From the NCBI GenBank assembly GCA_019359515.1, contig JAHHHC010000025.1, forward strand, positions 23,448-87,447: 64,000 bases of DNA. The letters are read 5' to 3'. A program made the position numbers and the translations under genes. Origin of the DNA: Desmonostoc vinosum HA7617-LM4 (GTDB lineage Bacteria; Cyanobacteriota; Cyanobacteriia; Cyanobacteriales; Nostocaceae). Of the stretch, positions 25,223 through 34,505 are shown piece after piece. Under the pieces are notes generated by a model that was given only the letters and a program-made list of their open reading frames with translations, searched no databases and was not told the origin of the DNA. Positions within the stretch are counted from its first letter, which is position 1; each line of letters starts with the position of its first letter.

Positions 25223-27478
25223 TTACACGCGTTCCGGTAGCATGGCTATTGGATTAACAGCACCTTTCCCGGATGGGTGAATTTCAAAGTGACTGTGTGG
25301 GCCAGTGCTGAAACCAGTGCTACCCATTTCAGCAATTTGTTGTCCTTGCTGTACTTCTTGACCTACTTGTACTAAAATCCGGCTATTGTGACCATAGCGA
25401 GTCAAGCTGCCATCAGGATGACGGATATCTACAAGCTTGCCGTAACCACCTTTGTTCCAACCAGCTTTTTCTACCACACCATTAGCTGCTGAAAAAATGG
25501 GGGTGCCAGTGGAGTTGGCGATATCAATTCCTCTGTGCATTCTTCCCCAACGCCAGCCATAGCCAGAGGTCAGAGTGCCTTTTGCTGGCCAAGCAAAGGC
25601 TACAATCGAGGTAGGTGAGGGAGATGTAAACTCATCAGCTGGCTTGGGCAGGTATTGATCAACTGCTGCCAAAGGCGGTACTGGAGAAACTTTAGTTCCT
25701 CGCATTCTGCCCAAGGATTCAGAAGAATTCACACCTACAGGGGGTGTTGCTATTCTTCTAGCTGGTAAATTACCAGAAGGAGTCCACTGACTACCACCCT
25801 GATTAGGCAGAAATTCTGGATTGACTGGCTCATCGCTAGTGGGGCGAATGGCACGGAATTCCGACTTAATAGGTGGCAGGACGGCGTTATAGTTAGAACT
25901 AATAGGTGTAGGAACTGCAATCGGTATCGCTACTCTATTTCGTTGACTAACGGAGTTAGAACTGACAAAGTTACTAGGCTGAGGGATAGGAATTTGCAAC
26001 GCAGCGGTGTTGGTTTCGTTAGCTGTTGGTACAACTAAGTTCCCAGATTGCTGAGCGCGGTATTTTGCCTGTAACCTTTGAATTTCTGCTTGTAAGCTTT
26101 GTAGACGTGCGCTTCTGGCCCTAGCTACCTTTTGAGGTGCTTTTCTAGGTAGCTGCATTTCAGCAAAAGCTTTGGGCATTGGTGTTTCACCACCCACACC
26201 ATATAGGCTAGGAACGGTGGGGGCTGTTGTTGGGAGGGTTGTACCTGTCTGAAGCTGACTAGCCGCACTTGCTGATGTCGGGATGTTAACACTGCTATTG
26301 TCAGCAATTACTGGTAATTGTGAAGCGGCAGGTAAATTCAAGTTGATCCCAGCTGTATTCACAGGTGGTGTAGCTACCTTGGGAATACTACTGGGCTGTG
26401 CAAAAGTAGGTCTAGCTGCATTGGTGCGAACTTTGGTTGCAGGGATCACCAGCTTTTGACTGATTCGCAGTTGATTGGGGTTGCTAATATTGTTAGCTTT
26501 GACTAGTTCGGCTATGGAAGTGCGGTAACGGTTGGCGATCGCTGCTAATGTATCTCCAGGCTTAACTTCATAGGCCGTTGAGGCTGAAGTTGCAACAATT
26601 GTTGGTGTAGCTGGTGGTACAGGTATTGTTACTTGCTCAAACGATGCACCTGCTTCTCTGTTTTGTTTTAATTTCGAGATGAGATTCTCTCTGTTGGTCT
26701 CAGAAAGAGTTCCTGAGCGCGCGATAAAATTTTTCTCAACAACAGTTGTCGGTTGTCCTAATTCAAAACCAGCTTTTGATAAATTTTTGGTCTCCCCAGA
26801 CCGCAACTCCGCCAGACTCTTTCTTAAACGGTTCGATTTTTCTTGTAGACGATACAGTGCAAACTCTTGCTGTGCTTTGAGTTGTACGTCAACTTGATCA
26901 TTGCTGATCGTGCCAGATGCCGCTACTGTTTTTGGATAAGTAGCCTCGGACGTGTTTTTCTCTGGCTGGTTAACTGTGGTATTGCTCAGTCCCTTTACTG
27001 CTTGGGGTTGCAAGTAATTGAGATTTTTATCTACTGCTTTGGAAAGGGTTTCTGATGCCGGAACTGGTACAGACATTCCACTTGCAGCAATTTGCCATTT
27101 AGCTTCAAGCCCTGGTACTTGTGAAACTGCTGTTGGTTCCACTATGACAGGATTTTCAGGCACGCTCGCTAATGAGACGGCTGGGGATTCCAGTTTTGCG
27201 GAGGCAAATTTCACCTTCACCTTAGTGTCAGGAGCAGCTGGAATTGCTGAGGTTGCCTTTTGACTACCTACAGGTGCTGCTGCTTGGGCTTGATCGCTTT
27301 GCCGAGTCACCAAAAGGCTAGTTGCTCCCATGGAGATGGCCAAGCCAATCATGGCAGCTTTTGTCCGCACCCGGCGGTTGATTTTGGGATTATTCACATT
27401 CAGATGTTCTACCGGGGCATCATCGCTGGGGGTATTTTTCAACACAGCCTTTACTCTCTTTTTAAATGCTCGTTTCAA
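25223..27478 (-). CDS. LysM-M23 peptidoglycan endopeptidase
   Basis: The 751-residue envelope protein has a basic N-terminus and a membrane-spanning stretch at ~43-62 (MIGLAISMGATSLLV). A long Ser/Thr/Pro-rich region comes next, with a coiled-coil near 195-225. One LysM domain lies at ~301-347 (YEVKPGDTLAAIANRYRTS), and a C-terminal M23 domain at ~635-740. Zinc ligands and active residues are seen in MHRGID (His648, Asp652) and HSHFE (His728, His730). LysM binds glycan and M23 cuts peptide crosslinks, as in NlpD/EnvC-like cell-separation proteins. In filamentous cyanobacteria such enzymes act in septum shaping. An AGGAGG site (CTAGGAGGTCGTC) near the start supports the ATG. It has an unusually long, structured upstream region. 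Confidence 0.92.
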   Translation of the reverse strand: MKRAFKKRVKAVLKNTPSDDAPVEHLNVNNPKINRRVRTKAAMIGLAISMGATSLLVTRQSDQAQAAAPVGSQKATSAIPAAPDTKVKVKFASAKLESPAVSLASVPENPVIVEPTAVSQVPGLEAKWQIAASGMSVPVPASETLSKAVDKNLNYLQPQAVKGLSNTTVNQPEKNTSEATYPKTVAASGTISNDQVDVQLKAQQEFALYRLQEKSNRLRKSLAELRSGETKNLSKAGFELGQPTTVVEKNFIARSGTLSETNRENLISKLKQNREAGASFEQVTIPVPPATPTIVATSASTAYEVKPGDTLAAIANRYRTSIAELVKANNISNPNQLRISQKLVIPATKVRTNAARPTFAQPSSIPKVATPPVNTAGINLNLPAASQLPVIADNSSVNIPTSASAASQLQTGTTLPTTAPTVPSLYGVGGETPMPKAFAEMQLPRKAPQKVARARSARLQSLQAEIQRLQAKYRAQQSGNLVVPTANETNTAALQIPIPQPSNFVSSNSVSQRNRVAIPIAVPTPISSNYNAVLPPIKSEFRAIRPTSDEPVNPEFLPNQGGSQWTPSGNLPARRIATPPVGVNSSESLGRMRGTKVSPVPPLAAVDQYLPKPADEFTSPSPTSIVAFAWPAKGTLTSGYGWRWGRMHRGIDIANSTGTPIFSAANGVVEKAGWNKGGYGKLVDIRHPDGSLTRYGHNSRILVQVGQEVQQGQQIAEMGSTGFSTGPHSHFEIHPSGKGAVNPIAMLPERV

Positions 27479-28277
27479 AGACGACCTCCTAATGATCGCT
27501 AGCGCTTAACTGACCTCGATTTTTAAGTTGGATACTAGTCAATGATGTAGATCACAACGAACCATAGATCAAGATCACATTCACCAGAGATGCTTAAGCA
27601 AGATTAACTCGCTTCTCTGATTTAGACAAGTTCACACTTATTAGCAAAACTTAAGATTTGCTGTGTTCACTTGTCTTAACCACTCCTCACACTTTGAAGA
27701 CGTTTGCTTTTTAACAGCTTTCCGCGCTTGTCTTGCTGCAATCGCGGGGACTAGACAAACAGATTAATCTGCCAAGTCCTCTGTCGCCGTCAAAAATTGA
27801 ACTGCCGCGACCTCTGGAAAAGCTATGTCCTCTACTGTAGACATTTTCAAGATGTTTTCACCGAATCCGCCATCCCATCACGAGACTTTACGTTGATTAT
27901 TCCCTAAAAGACAACCGTATGATCTCGTCGCCAGTTTTGAGCTTTTTTCCCAGGTAAGTCGAGCTAAAATAGCTCAAATACTCTATTAGACTGGGTTTCG
28001 CTACTTTTGTTTCCCAATTTAAGATGATTCAAATTCATCAAAATCTATCATTCAAATTTCGTATTTTTCCAAGTTTTATATACAAATTTCTTATATTATT
28101 TCGTCCTAGTTCGTCAGTATTTTTAGCGACAATTTGAGAAGAATGTCAAGTATCAGTATATTAACCTACATTATATTTACGAGTACAAGAGTATTTTTAA
28201 GCTGTAAAAATCACTCAATATAATTAAGTGCTGGGAAAATTCAAGTATTCTCACGTAATAAATATAAATTTTAAAAA
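27479..28277. other. 800-bp leader/promoter region upstream of the M23 gene
   Basis: No open frame looks coding. A long imperfect palindrome sits at 27624-27676. The far half (27950-28270) is strongly AT-rich. I compared the leader with the c-di-AMP (ydaO) riboswitch pattern because that class often precedes cell-wall hydrolases, and did not find its conserved blocks. Several short GC palindromes (GCGCGG...CCGCGC near 27735) remain unexplained. Confidence 0.5.
27624..27676. promoter_or_regulatory. Nested palindrome AGACAAG...AGCAAA...TTTGCT...CTTGTCT
   Basis: The outer arms AGACAAG/CTTGTCT and inner arms AGCAAA/TTTGCT flank a CTTAAG centre. The whole is an imperfect 53-bp hairpin about 150 bp upstream of the M23 start. 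It could be a regulator-binding site or a structured 5' leader. Confidence 0.45.
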
Positions 28278-28742
28278 CTATTGTAAATAACCCAACTGAC
28301 GCCGAGCTTCAAACAAACCGATGGCTACACTTACTGACAAATTTAAGCTGCGAACTCCAGGTTGAGCCATAGGAATATAGAGGTTAGCCGCTGTGATTGA
28401 AAGAACATCTGGTGATAAACCAGTAGTTTCACTGCCAAACAATAACCAGTCATCAGCTTGAAACTGGAAGTCTACATAATTGTAATTTCCTCTGACTGTA
28501 AAACCTAACCATCTACCTCCACGCTCCTGATGGAGGTTTTTAAAGGCTTCTAGCGATTCGTGGTAGTTCAATTTAACGTAGGGCCAGTAATCTAAACCAG
28601 CCCTTTTGAGGTAGCGATCGCTAATTTCAAATCCCAAAGGCCCAACCAAATGTAACTCAGTACCCGTAGCAGCACAAGTACGAGCAATATTACCTGTGTT
28701 AGGTGGAATTTGCGGGTGAATTAAAACTACCTTAAGCATCAT
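28278..28742 (-). CDS. trmL: tRNA (cytidine/uridine-2'-O)-methyltransferase TrmL
   Basis: The 154-residue SPOUT-class protein starts MMLKVVLIHPQIPPNTGNIART and has LHLVGPLGFEISDRYLKRAGLDYW. The knotted C-terminal part carries LLFGSETTGLS, YIPMAQPGVRSLNLSVSVAI. These are the TrmL hallmarks. It methylates the 2'-O of the wobble base of certain Leu tRNAs using S-adenosylmethionine. Length is normal. The second Met (28739) could equally be the start. It is a lone gene, with 800 bp of leader DNA to the left and 520 bp of repeat-rich DNA to the right. Confidence 0.95.
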   Translation of the reverse strand: MMLKVVLIHPQIPPNTGNIARTCAATGTELHLVGPLGFEISDRYLKRAGLDYWPYVKLNYHESLEAFKNLHQERGGRWLGFTVRGNYNYVDFQFQADDWLLFGSETTGLSPDVLSITAANLYIPMAQPGVRSLNLSVSVAIGLFEARRQLGYLQ

Positions 28743-29264
28743 CCTTATGGTTTATGTATTGTATAAAGTAATATATGAAAAATGTAAAATCTACCAATCG
28801 GCAGAGGCTATATATAGGTTTTATTAATAATTACTAAGCGATCGCCATCGATTAGATTTTTAAAATGAATTTTGGCGAATGGAGAATTGAGAATGGGAAA
28901 TTTTTTTGAGTACAAAATAAATTTACATCTGTCTTGAGACAGAATTTACATTTTCTGGAGAGTATTTACTTAATCCTAGAAAACGCATTCAATTATTTCT
29001 CGTATCAAACAGTTTTTAGCTGGATAAAGGACTGACAAATAATAAAATATCCCATCGCTTTGGGCGCAGGGGAGGCAGGGGGAGAAGCAATCAACATTCA
29101 TTCCCCAGTCCTCACAGGTGTAGGTATTTTACATTCAATCCGAAAAAGCCTATTTTTTCGTTTCAAAATCTTTCTCCGCGTCCCCCCGTCTCCCCGTCTC
29201 CGCGTCGATCAAAACGCAAAATATTAAAAACCTACACCTGTCAGAGTCCCCAGTCCCAAAAAAA
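28743..29264. other. Gap between trmL and gshA with inverted-repeat element
   Basis: The first 370 bases are AT-rich and without clear signals apart from a GCGATCGC-like site. A 128-bp element (29114-29241) has perfect ends ACAGGTGTAGGT and ACCTACACCTGT. Within it lie GCGTCCCCCCGTCTCCCCG-type tandem repeats. I see no gene. Confidence 0.6.
29114..29241. repeat. Element with 12-bp perfect inverted ends (ACAGGTGTAGGT)
   Basis: The terminal inverted repeats are perfect over 12 bp, with partial similarity beyond. No clear target duplication is visible. It is probably a small non-autonomous element that carries a tandem repeat inside. Confidence 0.55.
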
Positions 29265-30404
29265 TTAAGCTACCGAAGACGAACACAATTTGTTTTCAAG
29301 TTCGATTTCGCGCTCATGGGTGGCTGCTATAGCTTGAGTGATGACTCGCTGGGAATCAAAGCCGACTGTGTATAGCTGCAACCACTGTTGGGCTTCGTTG
29401 CCTTCGCGGAGGATTTTGTGCAGAGGCGAGAGGAAACAGCTAAATCCTTGTTGTTTGGCGATCGCCCAAACGTTTTGATAGAGTTCAGCAATCCAATCTC
29501 TAGCTAAAATGGTTCTACCATCCTGCCAATGCCTCAGCTGAGCATCTAGACTGGCTGTAGCCGCTGCTGTTTCGTTGGCAGCAGTTACAGCGATGAGTTC
29601 TTCAGGCGAGAATATACTTTGGGTTAGTGGGTCAATACTAGGGTTATCTATAACTTGTAATAAACGTGCTTCTAGAAAAGCGGTGATTGCCAACAAGGCG
29701 ATTGGATCTGTAACTAAATCACATATTCGCAGTTCCAGACGATTCAGTTCATAGGGGCGGCGATCGCCATTTGGTCGTACTGATGTCCACAAGTGGCGCA
29801 CATTTTGCATCGTACCAGCAGCTAACTGATTTTCTACCCACTCAATATGATCAGCATGGCTAGCAAATAAAGGTACATAGCTAGGCGTTTGCGGGAATAA
29901 ACCCCAACGAGTGGAGTGATAGCCAGTTGCTTTCTTATCTAAAAAGGGAGATGCGGCGCTGAGTGCGAGAAATAAGGGTGCTTCCATGCGAATTATTCGA
30001 CACGCCCGCATCAATAATTCTGGATCACTGATACCTATATTGATATGAACGCTGGCGGTAACTACTTTTGTGCCGTAGGTTTGCTCAATGTAGTCGTGGT
30101 AAGGATTAGAGGGATCGGAACGCATGAAGCGATCGCTATCACCCAACGATAAAGTACTTCCTGGAATTAGAGTGTAATCTCCCAGGCGCTTGAGATAATT
30201 TCGCAACTGTCGCCGAGGACGCAGCAAGGCGCACAACAGATATTCATAGTCACGACACGGGTTTGTGACATATTCAACATTGCGGCTATCTGGCTCTCGC
30301 ATAAACCCATCTAACGCCGCGACAATCTTGTCGGAGAGACCGACGATTTCACCTTGAGACGTGCCGGTGTATATCTCGATCTCAAAGCCTTTCGATAAGA
30401 CCAC
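29265..30404 (-). CDS. gshA: Glutamate-cysteine ligase, cyanobacterial type
   Basis: The 379-residue product matches the cyanobacterial GshA family. It starts MVLSKGFEIEIYTGTSQGEIV, with REPDSRNVEYVTNP, IPGSTLSLGDSD, TASVHINIGISDPELLMRAC and YELNRLELRICDLV. It joins glutamate and cysteine in the first step of glutathione synthesis using ATP. Length is normal for the family. GAGGAGAATT just upstream of the ATG serves as ribosome site. No gshB lies nearby, so the gene stands alone. Confidence 0.93.
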   Translation of the reverse strand: MVLSKGFEIEIYTGTSQGEIVGLSDKIVAALDGFMREPDSRNVEYVTNPCRDYEYLLCALLRPRRQLRNYLKRLGDYTLIPGSTLSLGDSDRFMRSDPSNPYHDYIEQTYGTKVVTASVHINIGISDPELLMRACRIIRMEAPLFLALSAASPFLDKKATGYHSTRWGLFPQTPSYVPLFASHADHIEWVENQLAAGTMQNVRHLWTSVRPNGDRRPYELNRLELRICDLVTDPIALLAITAFLEARLLQVIDNPSIDPLTQSIFSPEELIAVTAANETAAATASLDAQLRHWQDGRTILARDWIAELYQNVWAIAKQQGFSCFLSPLHKILREGNEAQQWLQLYTVGFDSQRVITQAIAATHEREIELENKLCSSSVA

Positions 30405-30506
30405 TTTAATTCTCCTCGGCTCTCCTAATGCCTATAAATTGTATCGAATTAGACGATTTTTTGCATTGAGTTAAGTAATCTAAATTAAAAATGCTTCAAT
30501 CCCACA

Positions 30507-30635
30507 TTAAAAAATGATTAATTCTCCTGCTGCACTCATTTCCAGGTTTAAATCGCTATTGGTAATACACAATTGATAAAATTGCTCATCGGTTAAATGA
30601 GCGATCGCTTCTAGGTTTAGCACAATAGTATTCAT
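30507..30635 (-). pseudogene. N-terminal remnant of a Uma2/DUF820 family protein
   Basis: The 42-codon frame reads MNTIVLNLEAIAHLTDEQFY, then QLCITNSDLNLEMSAAGELI and IF, then stops. This is the usual N-terminus of Uma2 (DUF820) restriction-endonuclease-like proteins. In those, ELIIMPPTGG would follow and lead to a catalytic core of about 150 more residues that is missing here. A good ribosome site (AGGAAAGG) precedes the ATG, so a short peptide may still be made. The family is highly repeated in Nostoc-type genomes and its members often decay. Confidence 0.7.
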
Positions 30636-30653
30636 TAAACCTTTCCTCGTGCC

Positions 30654-31202
30654 TTAATCTAATTCTCGGCGTCCTTCTAAGGCTCTTGCCAGCGTCACCT
30701 CGTCGGCGTACTCCAAATCGCCACCTACAGGTAAACCAAAAGCAATGCGTGTCACTTTGGTAAATGGTTTCAGTAGTTGACCTATATATAATGTGGTTGT
30801 CTCCCCTTCTATACTCGGACTAATTGCCAAAATCACCTCTTGGGGTTGTTGCTGACTCACGCGGCGTTGCAGGGCGGTGATAGTTAGCTGTTCTGGGCCG
30901 ACACCATCTATTGGGGAAATTACTCCACCTAAGACGTGATACTTACCTTTGAACTCGCGAGTTTTTTCTAGAGCAATCACATCGCGAGAATCTGCGACTA
31001 CGCAAATAGTAGTGTGATCTCGGTTGGGACTGCGGCAGATTTCACAAATCGGTTCAGCCGAGAGGTGAAAGCAAACAGAACACAAACCGACTTGTTTTTT
31101 GGCCTCAATTAAGGCTGCTGCTAAAGCCTCTACTTCTGCTTCTGGTCGTTTCAAAATATGCAATGCCAAACGTTGGGCTGATTTGGGCCCTACTCCTGGC
31201 AA
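30654..31202 (-). CDS. recR: Recombination mediator RecR (start codon problem)
   Basis: The protein has the RecR helix-hairpin-helix ([17 protein letters not shown]), a C4 zinc finger (CSVC...CEIC) and a Toprim domain ([14 protein letters not shown]). The C-terminal Walker-like part ends in LEGRRELD. It works with RecF/RecO in loading RecA at gaps. The only ordinary start is TTG at 31202, giving 182 residues. Yet the family's N-terminal helix is still encoded upstream in frame ([14 protein letters not shown]), with no ATG, GTG or TTG before a TGA at about 31268. The codon at 31256-31254 is AAG followed by TTAYTRPL, where an ATG would be expected. Either a start mutation, a sequencing error or a non-standard start is involved. 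Confidence 0.88.
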   Translation of the reverse strand: MPGVGPKSAQRLALHILKRPEAEVEALAAALIEAKKQVGLCSVCFHLSAEPICEICRSPNRDHTTICVVADSRDVIALEKTREFKGKYHVLGGVISPIDGVGPEQLTITALQRRVSQQQPQEVILAISPSIEGETTTLYIGQLLKPFTKVTRIAFGLPVGGDLEYADEVTLARALEGRRELD

Positions 31203-31591
31203 GCGTTGCAGTTGCTCAATTAAGCGTGCTAAAGGACGTGTGTAAGCCGTTGTCTTGTCTCCAGAATATTCTCACCTTTTCTATAATGACATCTGTTTGG
31301 AAAATGGGGATTGGGGAAGGTGGGGCCTCTTATGGGTAGGTTTTTTAGATTTCGCGTTTTGGTTGACGCGGGGACGCGGGGACGCGGGGACGCGGGGACG
31401 CGGAGAGTCCCCATAACTAAAGCTAGGGGATTCAAGCAAGGAAAACATTTTTTGCCTCCACGACTTTAGTCGGGGGCTTTTGACCAGTGCTTCGACCTTG
31501 AGAAGGGTCGCGCTCCGCGTCTCCCCTTCCCCGCGTCTCCGCGTCTTCTTGGTAATGGGGATTGGGGAATTGATGATTTTCTCATCTTCGC
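31203..31591. other. Repeat-filled gap between recR and purD
   Basis: Bases to about 31268 still encode the conserved RecR N-terminus. The rest is a G-rich stretch, five GACGCGGGG units (31366-31402) and the inverted copy of the ~170-bp repeat. A rightward frame across the region has no protein-like character. Confidence 0.6.
31366..31554. repeat. Dispersed ~170-bp repeat, copy 2 (inverted)
   Basis: The reverse complement of this stretch matches 3665-3838 base for base over most of its length, including TTGAATCCCCTAGCTTTAG and GGTCAAAAGCCCCCGA. The copies differ mainly near CCCCCGACTAAAGTCGTGG. Confidence 0.85.
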
Positions 31592-32875
31592 TTAGCTTCT
31601 GGTCACTACTCGATGCCCGATATCTCTGCGGTAGTATATTCCGTCAAATTGGATACGGTCAATGCCAGTGTATGCTTGGGCGATCGCTTGCTCAAAATTT
31701 TCTCCGATGCCAGTCACATTTAATACTCGTCCGCCATCTGTCACTACTTGTTGTTGCTGGTTGAGTTTTGTCCCGGCATGAAACACAGTTACTCCTGCTG
31801 TTTCGGCTTCGTGCATACCAATAATTACTTTACCTTTTTCATATTCTCCTGGATAACCACCTGAAGCAGCAACAACAGTGGCAGCAGCCCCTTGATGCCA
31901 AGCTATGGGGGGCATTTCGCTTAACCGCTGCTGTACGCAGGCTAGGAGCAATTCTTCGAGGGGTGTTGCTAACAGTGGTAAGATTACCTGCGTTTCTGGA
32001 TCGCCAAAGCGACAGTTAAATTCTAAAACTTTCAAATCCCCATTGGGGGCAATCATTAGCCCAGCGTATAAAACGCCTCGATAGTCAATGCCTTTGGCTT
32101 TTAGGGATGCGATCGCTTTCTCTAATACCTCTGTTTGCACCCGCGCCATCAATTCGGGTGTAGCGATTGGTGCTGGGGCATAGGCTCCCATGCCACCAGT
32201 ATTTTCCCCCGTGTCGCCTTCACCAATCCGCTTATGATCTTGAGCTGGTAGTAAAGGTCGAATTGTTAACCCATCTGTCAGTGCTAATACTGAAACTTCT
32301 TGCCCACTTAAATACTCTTCAATCACAACAAATTCACCAGCGCTACCAAACTGCCCTTGGAAAATAGCATCGATGGCATCATGTGCCTGTTCTAATGTTT
32401 CAGCCACCGTTACACCTTTACCTGCCGCCAATCCATCCGCTTTGACGACAATTGGTATCCCTTGGGTTTTGACATATGATTTGGCAGCATTTGCCTCCGT
32501 AAATACCGCAGCCTTAGCTGTAGGGATTCCGGCTTCTCGCATTAAAGCTTTTGCCCAAGCTTTACTCGCTTCAATTTGCGCTCCCGCTCTTGTGGGGCCA
32601 AATACCATCAATCCTTGTGATTGCAGATAATCTGTGATTCCCTTTGCTAAAGGGATTTCTGGCCCAACTACTACCAGGGAAACGTTATTTGCGATCGCAT
32701 GTTGGCTAATAAGAGCAAAATCATCAACCGCTAGAGGCAAATTTTGACAATGCTCCATTGTCGCTGTGCCTCCATTCCCCGGCACACAGATAACTTGCTT
32801 AACTTGTTTGGATTGCAGTAGCTTCCATGCTAGAGCATGTTCGCGCCCCCCGTTACCGACAACTAAAACTTTCAC
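31592..32875 (-). CDS. purD: Phosphoribosylamine-glycine ligase
   Basis: The 427-residue protein is a full GARS. It has MKVLVVGNGGREHALAWKL, VVGPEIPLAKGITD, an ATP-grasp domain with VVKADGLAAGKGVTV, and the signature RFGDPETQVILPLL. It catalyses the second step of purine synthesis, joining glycine to phosphoribosylamine with ATP. The start is GTG at 32875, and a 26-residue frame upstream overlaps it by GTGA. Length is normal. The cyanobacterial C-terminus (GIYYRRDIGHRVVTRS) is intact. Confidence 0.96.
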   Translation of the reverse strand: MKVLVVGNGGREHALAWKLLQSKQVKQVICVPGNGGTATMEHCQNLPLAVDDFALISQHAIANNVSLVVVGPEIPLAKGITDYLQSQGLMVFGPTRAGAQIEASKAWAKALMREAGIPTAKAAVFTEANAAKSYVKTQGIPIVVKADGLAAGKGVTVAETLEQAHDAIDAIFQGQFGSAGEFVVIEEYLSGQEVSVLALTDGLTIRPLLPAQDHKRIGEGDTGENTGGMGAYAPAPIATPELMARVQTEVLEKAIASLKAKGIDYRGVLYAGLMIAPNGDLKVLEFNCRFGDPETQVILPLLATPLEELLLACVQQRLSEMPPIAWHQGAAATVVAASGGYPGEYEKGKVIIGMHEAETAGVTVFHAGTKLNQQQQVVTDGGRVLNVTGIGENFEQAIAQAYTGIDRIQFDGIYYRRDIGHRVVTRS

Positions 32876-32952
32876 TGATTTCCTCGTGCGTTCCTTGCTA
32901 AACGAGAATGCTTTAGCGACTTCTCGCGGATCAATTCTTCGTCAATTTTCAT
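32872..32952 (-). CDS. Possible 26-residue leader peptide overlapping purD
   Basis: ATG at 32952 opens MKIDEELIREKSLKHSRLAR and then NARGNQ, ending in TGA that overlaps the GTG of purD (GTGA). Such a 4-bp overlap can couple translation. The peptide is highly charged and I know no family. It may be chance, so confidence is low. Confidence 0.3.
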   Translation of the reverse strand: MKIDEELIREKSLKHSRLARNARGNQ

Positions 32953-33138
32953 GCTGATGCAAACCCCCGCAAGGAGTCAACCCCATGAGGGGTGATACCC
33001 CTGAATAACCAGCTGTATCCTCAAAGAAGTCGGGGATCTAGACACCGTGAATTTTCACAAATCAGATAGGATTGCTATATATATATACATAATAAATAAT
33101 ATTCATGAAACGCTGAGTTTAATAGGAAAGTGGGGAAG

Positions 33139-33987
33139 ATGAAACCAATAAAACGAATCGATATAGCCCAAAATACTTTAGAAGTTCTTGATGCTGGTAG
33201 CTATGTTTCTGGTAATGGCAATCTGGTTAATATCGCTCAAGAGTTCAAGTATTGTCTTGATGGAACAAAATGCTACAGTCCTGAAAATCTCTCTGATATT
33301 GAAAAAGAAGTGCTTAAGAGTGATCCTGTTTTTTTAGAAACTGAATTTGAAGTGAGGAATGAGACTACCCTAATGGGTGCAGAACGCATAGCGAAAACAT
33401 GTGAATTTCAACAAGTTGGTGTTCTGAATTTTGCTTCGGCCAAAAACCCTGGAGGTGGATTTATCAAAGGTGCCCAAGCACAAGAAGAGAGTTTAGCAAG
33501 AAGTTCTGGACTTTACCAAAGCCTGTTGAAATGCCCTGAATATTATCGTTTTCATCGCTCTCAACAATCGCTTTTATACTCAGATTGGATGATTTATTCT
33601 CCTGGCTGTCCAGTTTTTAAAGACGATGATGGAAAACTATTAGAGCAGCCGTATATCGTCAATTTCATCACTAGTCCAGCACCAAATGCCGGAATGATTC
33701 AGAAAAATCAACCGCAGGATGTAGAGAAAATACCTGGGGTTCTTCAAACTCGGACATCAAAAGTCTTGAGTTTATTAGCTGAACACGGTTGCGATGCCTT
33801 AATTTTAGGCGCTTGGGGGTGTGGAGTATTTCAAAATGACCCGGCGATGGTTGCTCAAATATTTGCATATTTCTTATTAGCTGGTGGTCAATTTGAGGGC
33901 AGATTTAAAAGAGTAACTTTTTCTGTTCTCGACTCTAGTAAAGAACAAAGGATTTTTAGTGAATTTCACAAGCAATTTTCTTACTAG
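33139..33987 (+). CDS. Microbial PARG-like macrodomain protein (TIGR02452/DUF2263 family)
   Basis: I prefer ATG 33139 (282 residues) over GTG 33130, since GGGGAAG lies just before it. The family signature is clear: VLNFASAKNPGGGFIKGAQAQEESLARSS around residues 93-121, and later YIVNFITSPAPN and LILGAWGCGVFQNDP. These match the ADP-ribose-binding loops of bacterial poly(ADP-ribose) glycohydrolase-like proteins, with the GGG and QEE residues. It should remove ADP-ribose from proteins or handle related metabolites in the cytoplasm. No ADP-ribosyltransferase or toxin is adjacent. The gene stands alone between purD and a 500-bp AT-rich gap. Confidence 0.88.
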   Translation: MKPIKRIDIAQNTLEVLDAGSYVSGNGNLVNIAQEFKYCLDGTKCYSPENLSDIEKEVLKSDPVFLETEFEVRNETTLMGAERIAKTCEFQQVGVLNFASAKNPGGGFIKGAQAQEESLARSSGLYQSLLKCPEYYRFHRSQQSLLYSDWMIYSPGCPVFKDDDGKLLEQPYIVNFITSPAPNAGMIQKNQPQDVEKIPGVLQTRTSKVLSLLAEHGCDALILGAWGCGVFQNDPAMVAQIFAYFLLAGGQFEGRFKRVTFSVLDSSKEQRIFSEFHKQFSY

Positions 33988-34505
33988 GTCGAGTCTAAAT
34001 ATAGTAGATTGCAGTTAATGAAGTAATAAAACAAGAGACTTTCAACGCTGTTACTTTTTCTCTACAATATGCAGCTTTTGAGTTGTTTGTCTATTAACAC
34101 GGTTGAATAATACTTTTTTTGCTGGATTCATGTTGCACCTCTTTGGTCGTTTCAAATTGCTTTTGTCCTGATGATTTTTAATGTACAGTTACCAATCTAT
34201 ATAAGCAAATGTTGTTTTTTTTGATAACGATAATTAAAAGTGATGACTATTTGCTGGTTGAGAAATAAAGGCGATCGCAAACTTTGATGTACAATAAATA
34301 ATTTTTATTGAATTGACAATAAATAAAAATTGCTGTTATCAATAACGTGGCATATACTGGAACTAAATTTCATAATTACGCGTGTAAATTTTAACTAATA
34401 TCAGCGTAAATACTCTATTAGATAGATGCAAAAAAAAGTTAAATATGTCTAGGATTTATCTCAACGGACTACCAAAAATGTTGACTTTAGCAACAAGGTT
34501 TATGT
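33988..34505. other. AT-rich gap without visible gene
   Basis: The 518 bases contain one GCGATCGC site (about 34271) and A/T-rich stretches. I see no reading frame, hairpin or repeat that stands out. The promoter for the small genes to the right must lie in its last part. Confidence 0.5.

Noticed and set aside
27479..28277. c-di-AMP (ydaO) riboswitch upstream of the M23 gene
   Set aside because: The class often precedes such genes, but its conserved blocks could not be found in the leader.
31229..31435. Leftward frame of 68 residues near recR
   Set aside because: It is made of GACGCGGGG repeat and out-of-frame recR codons.
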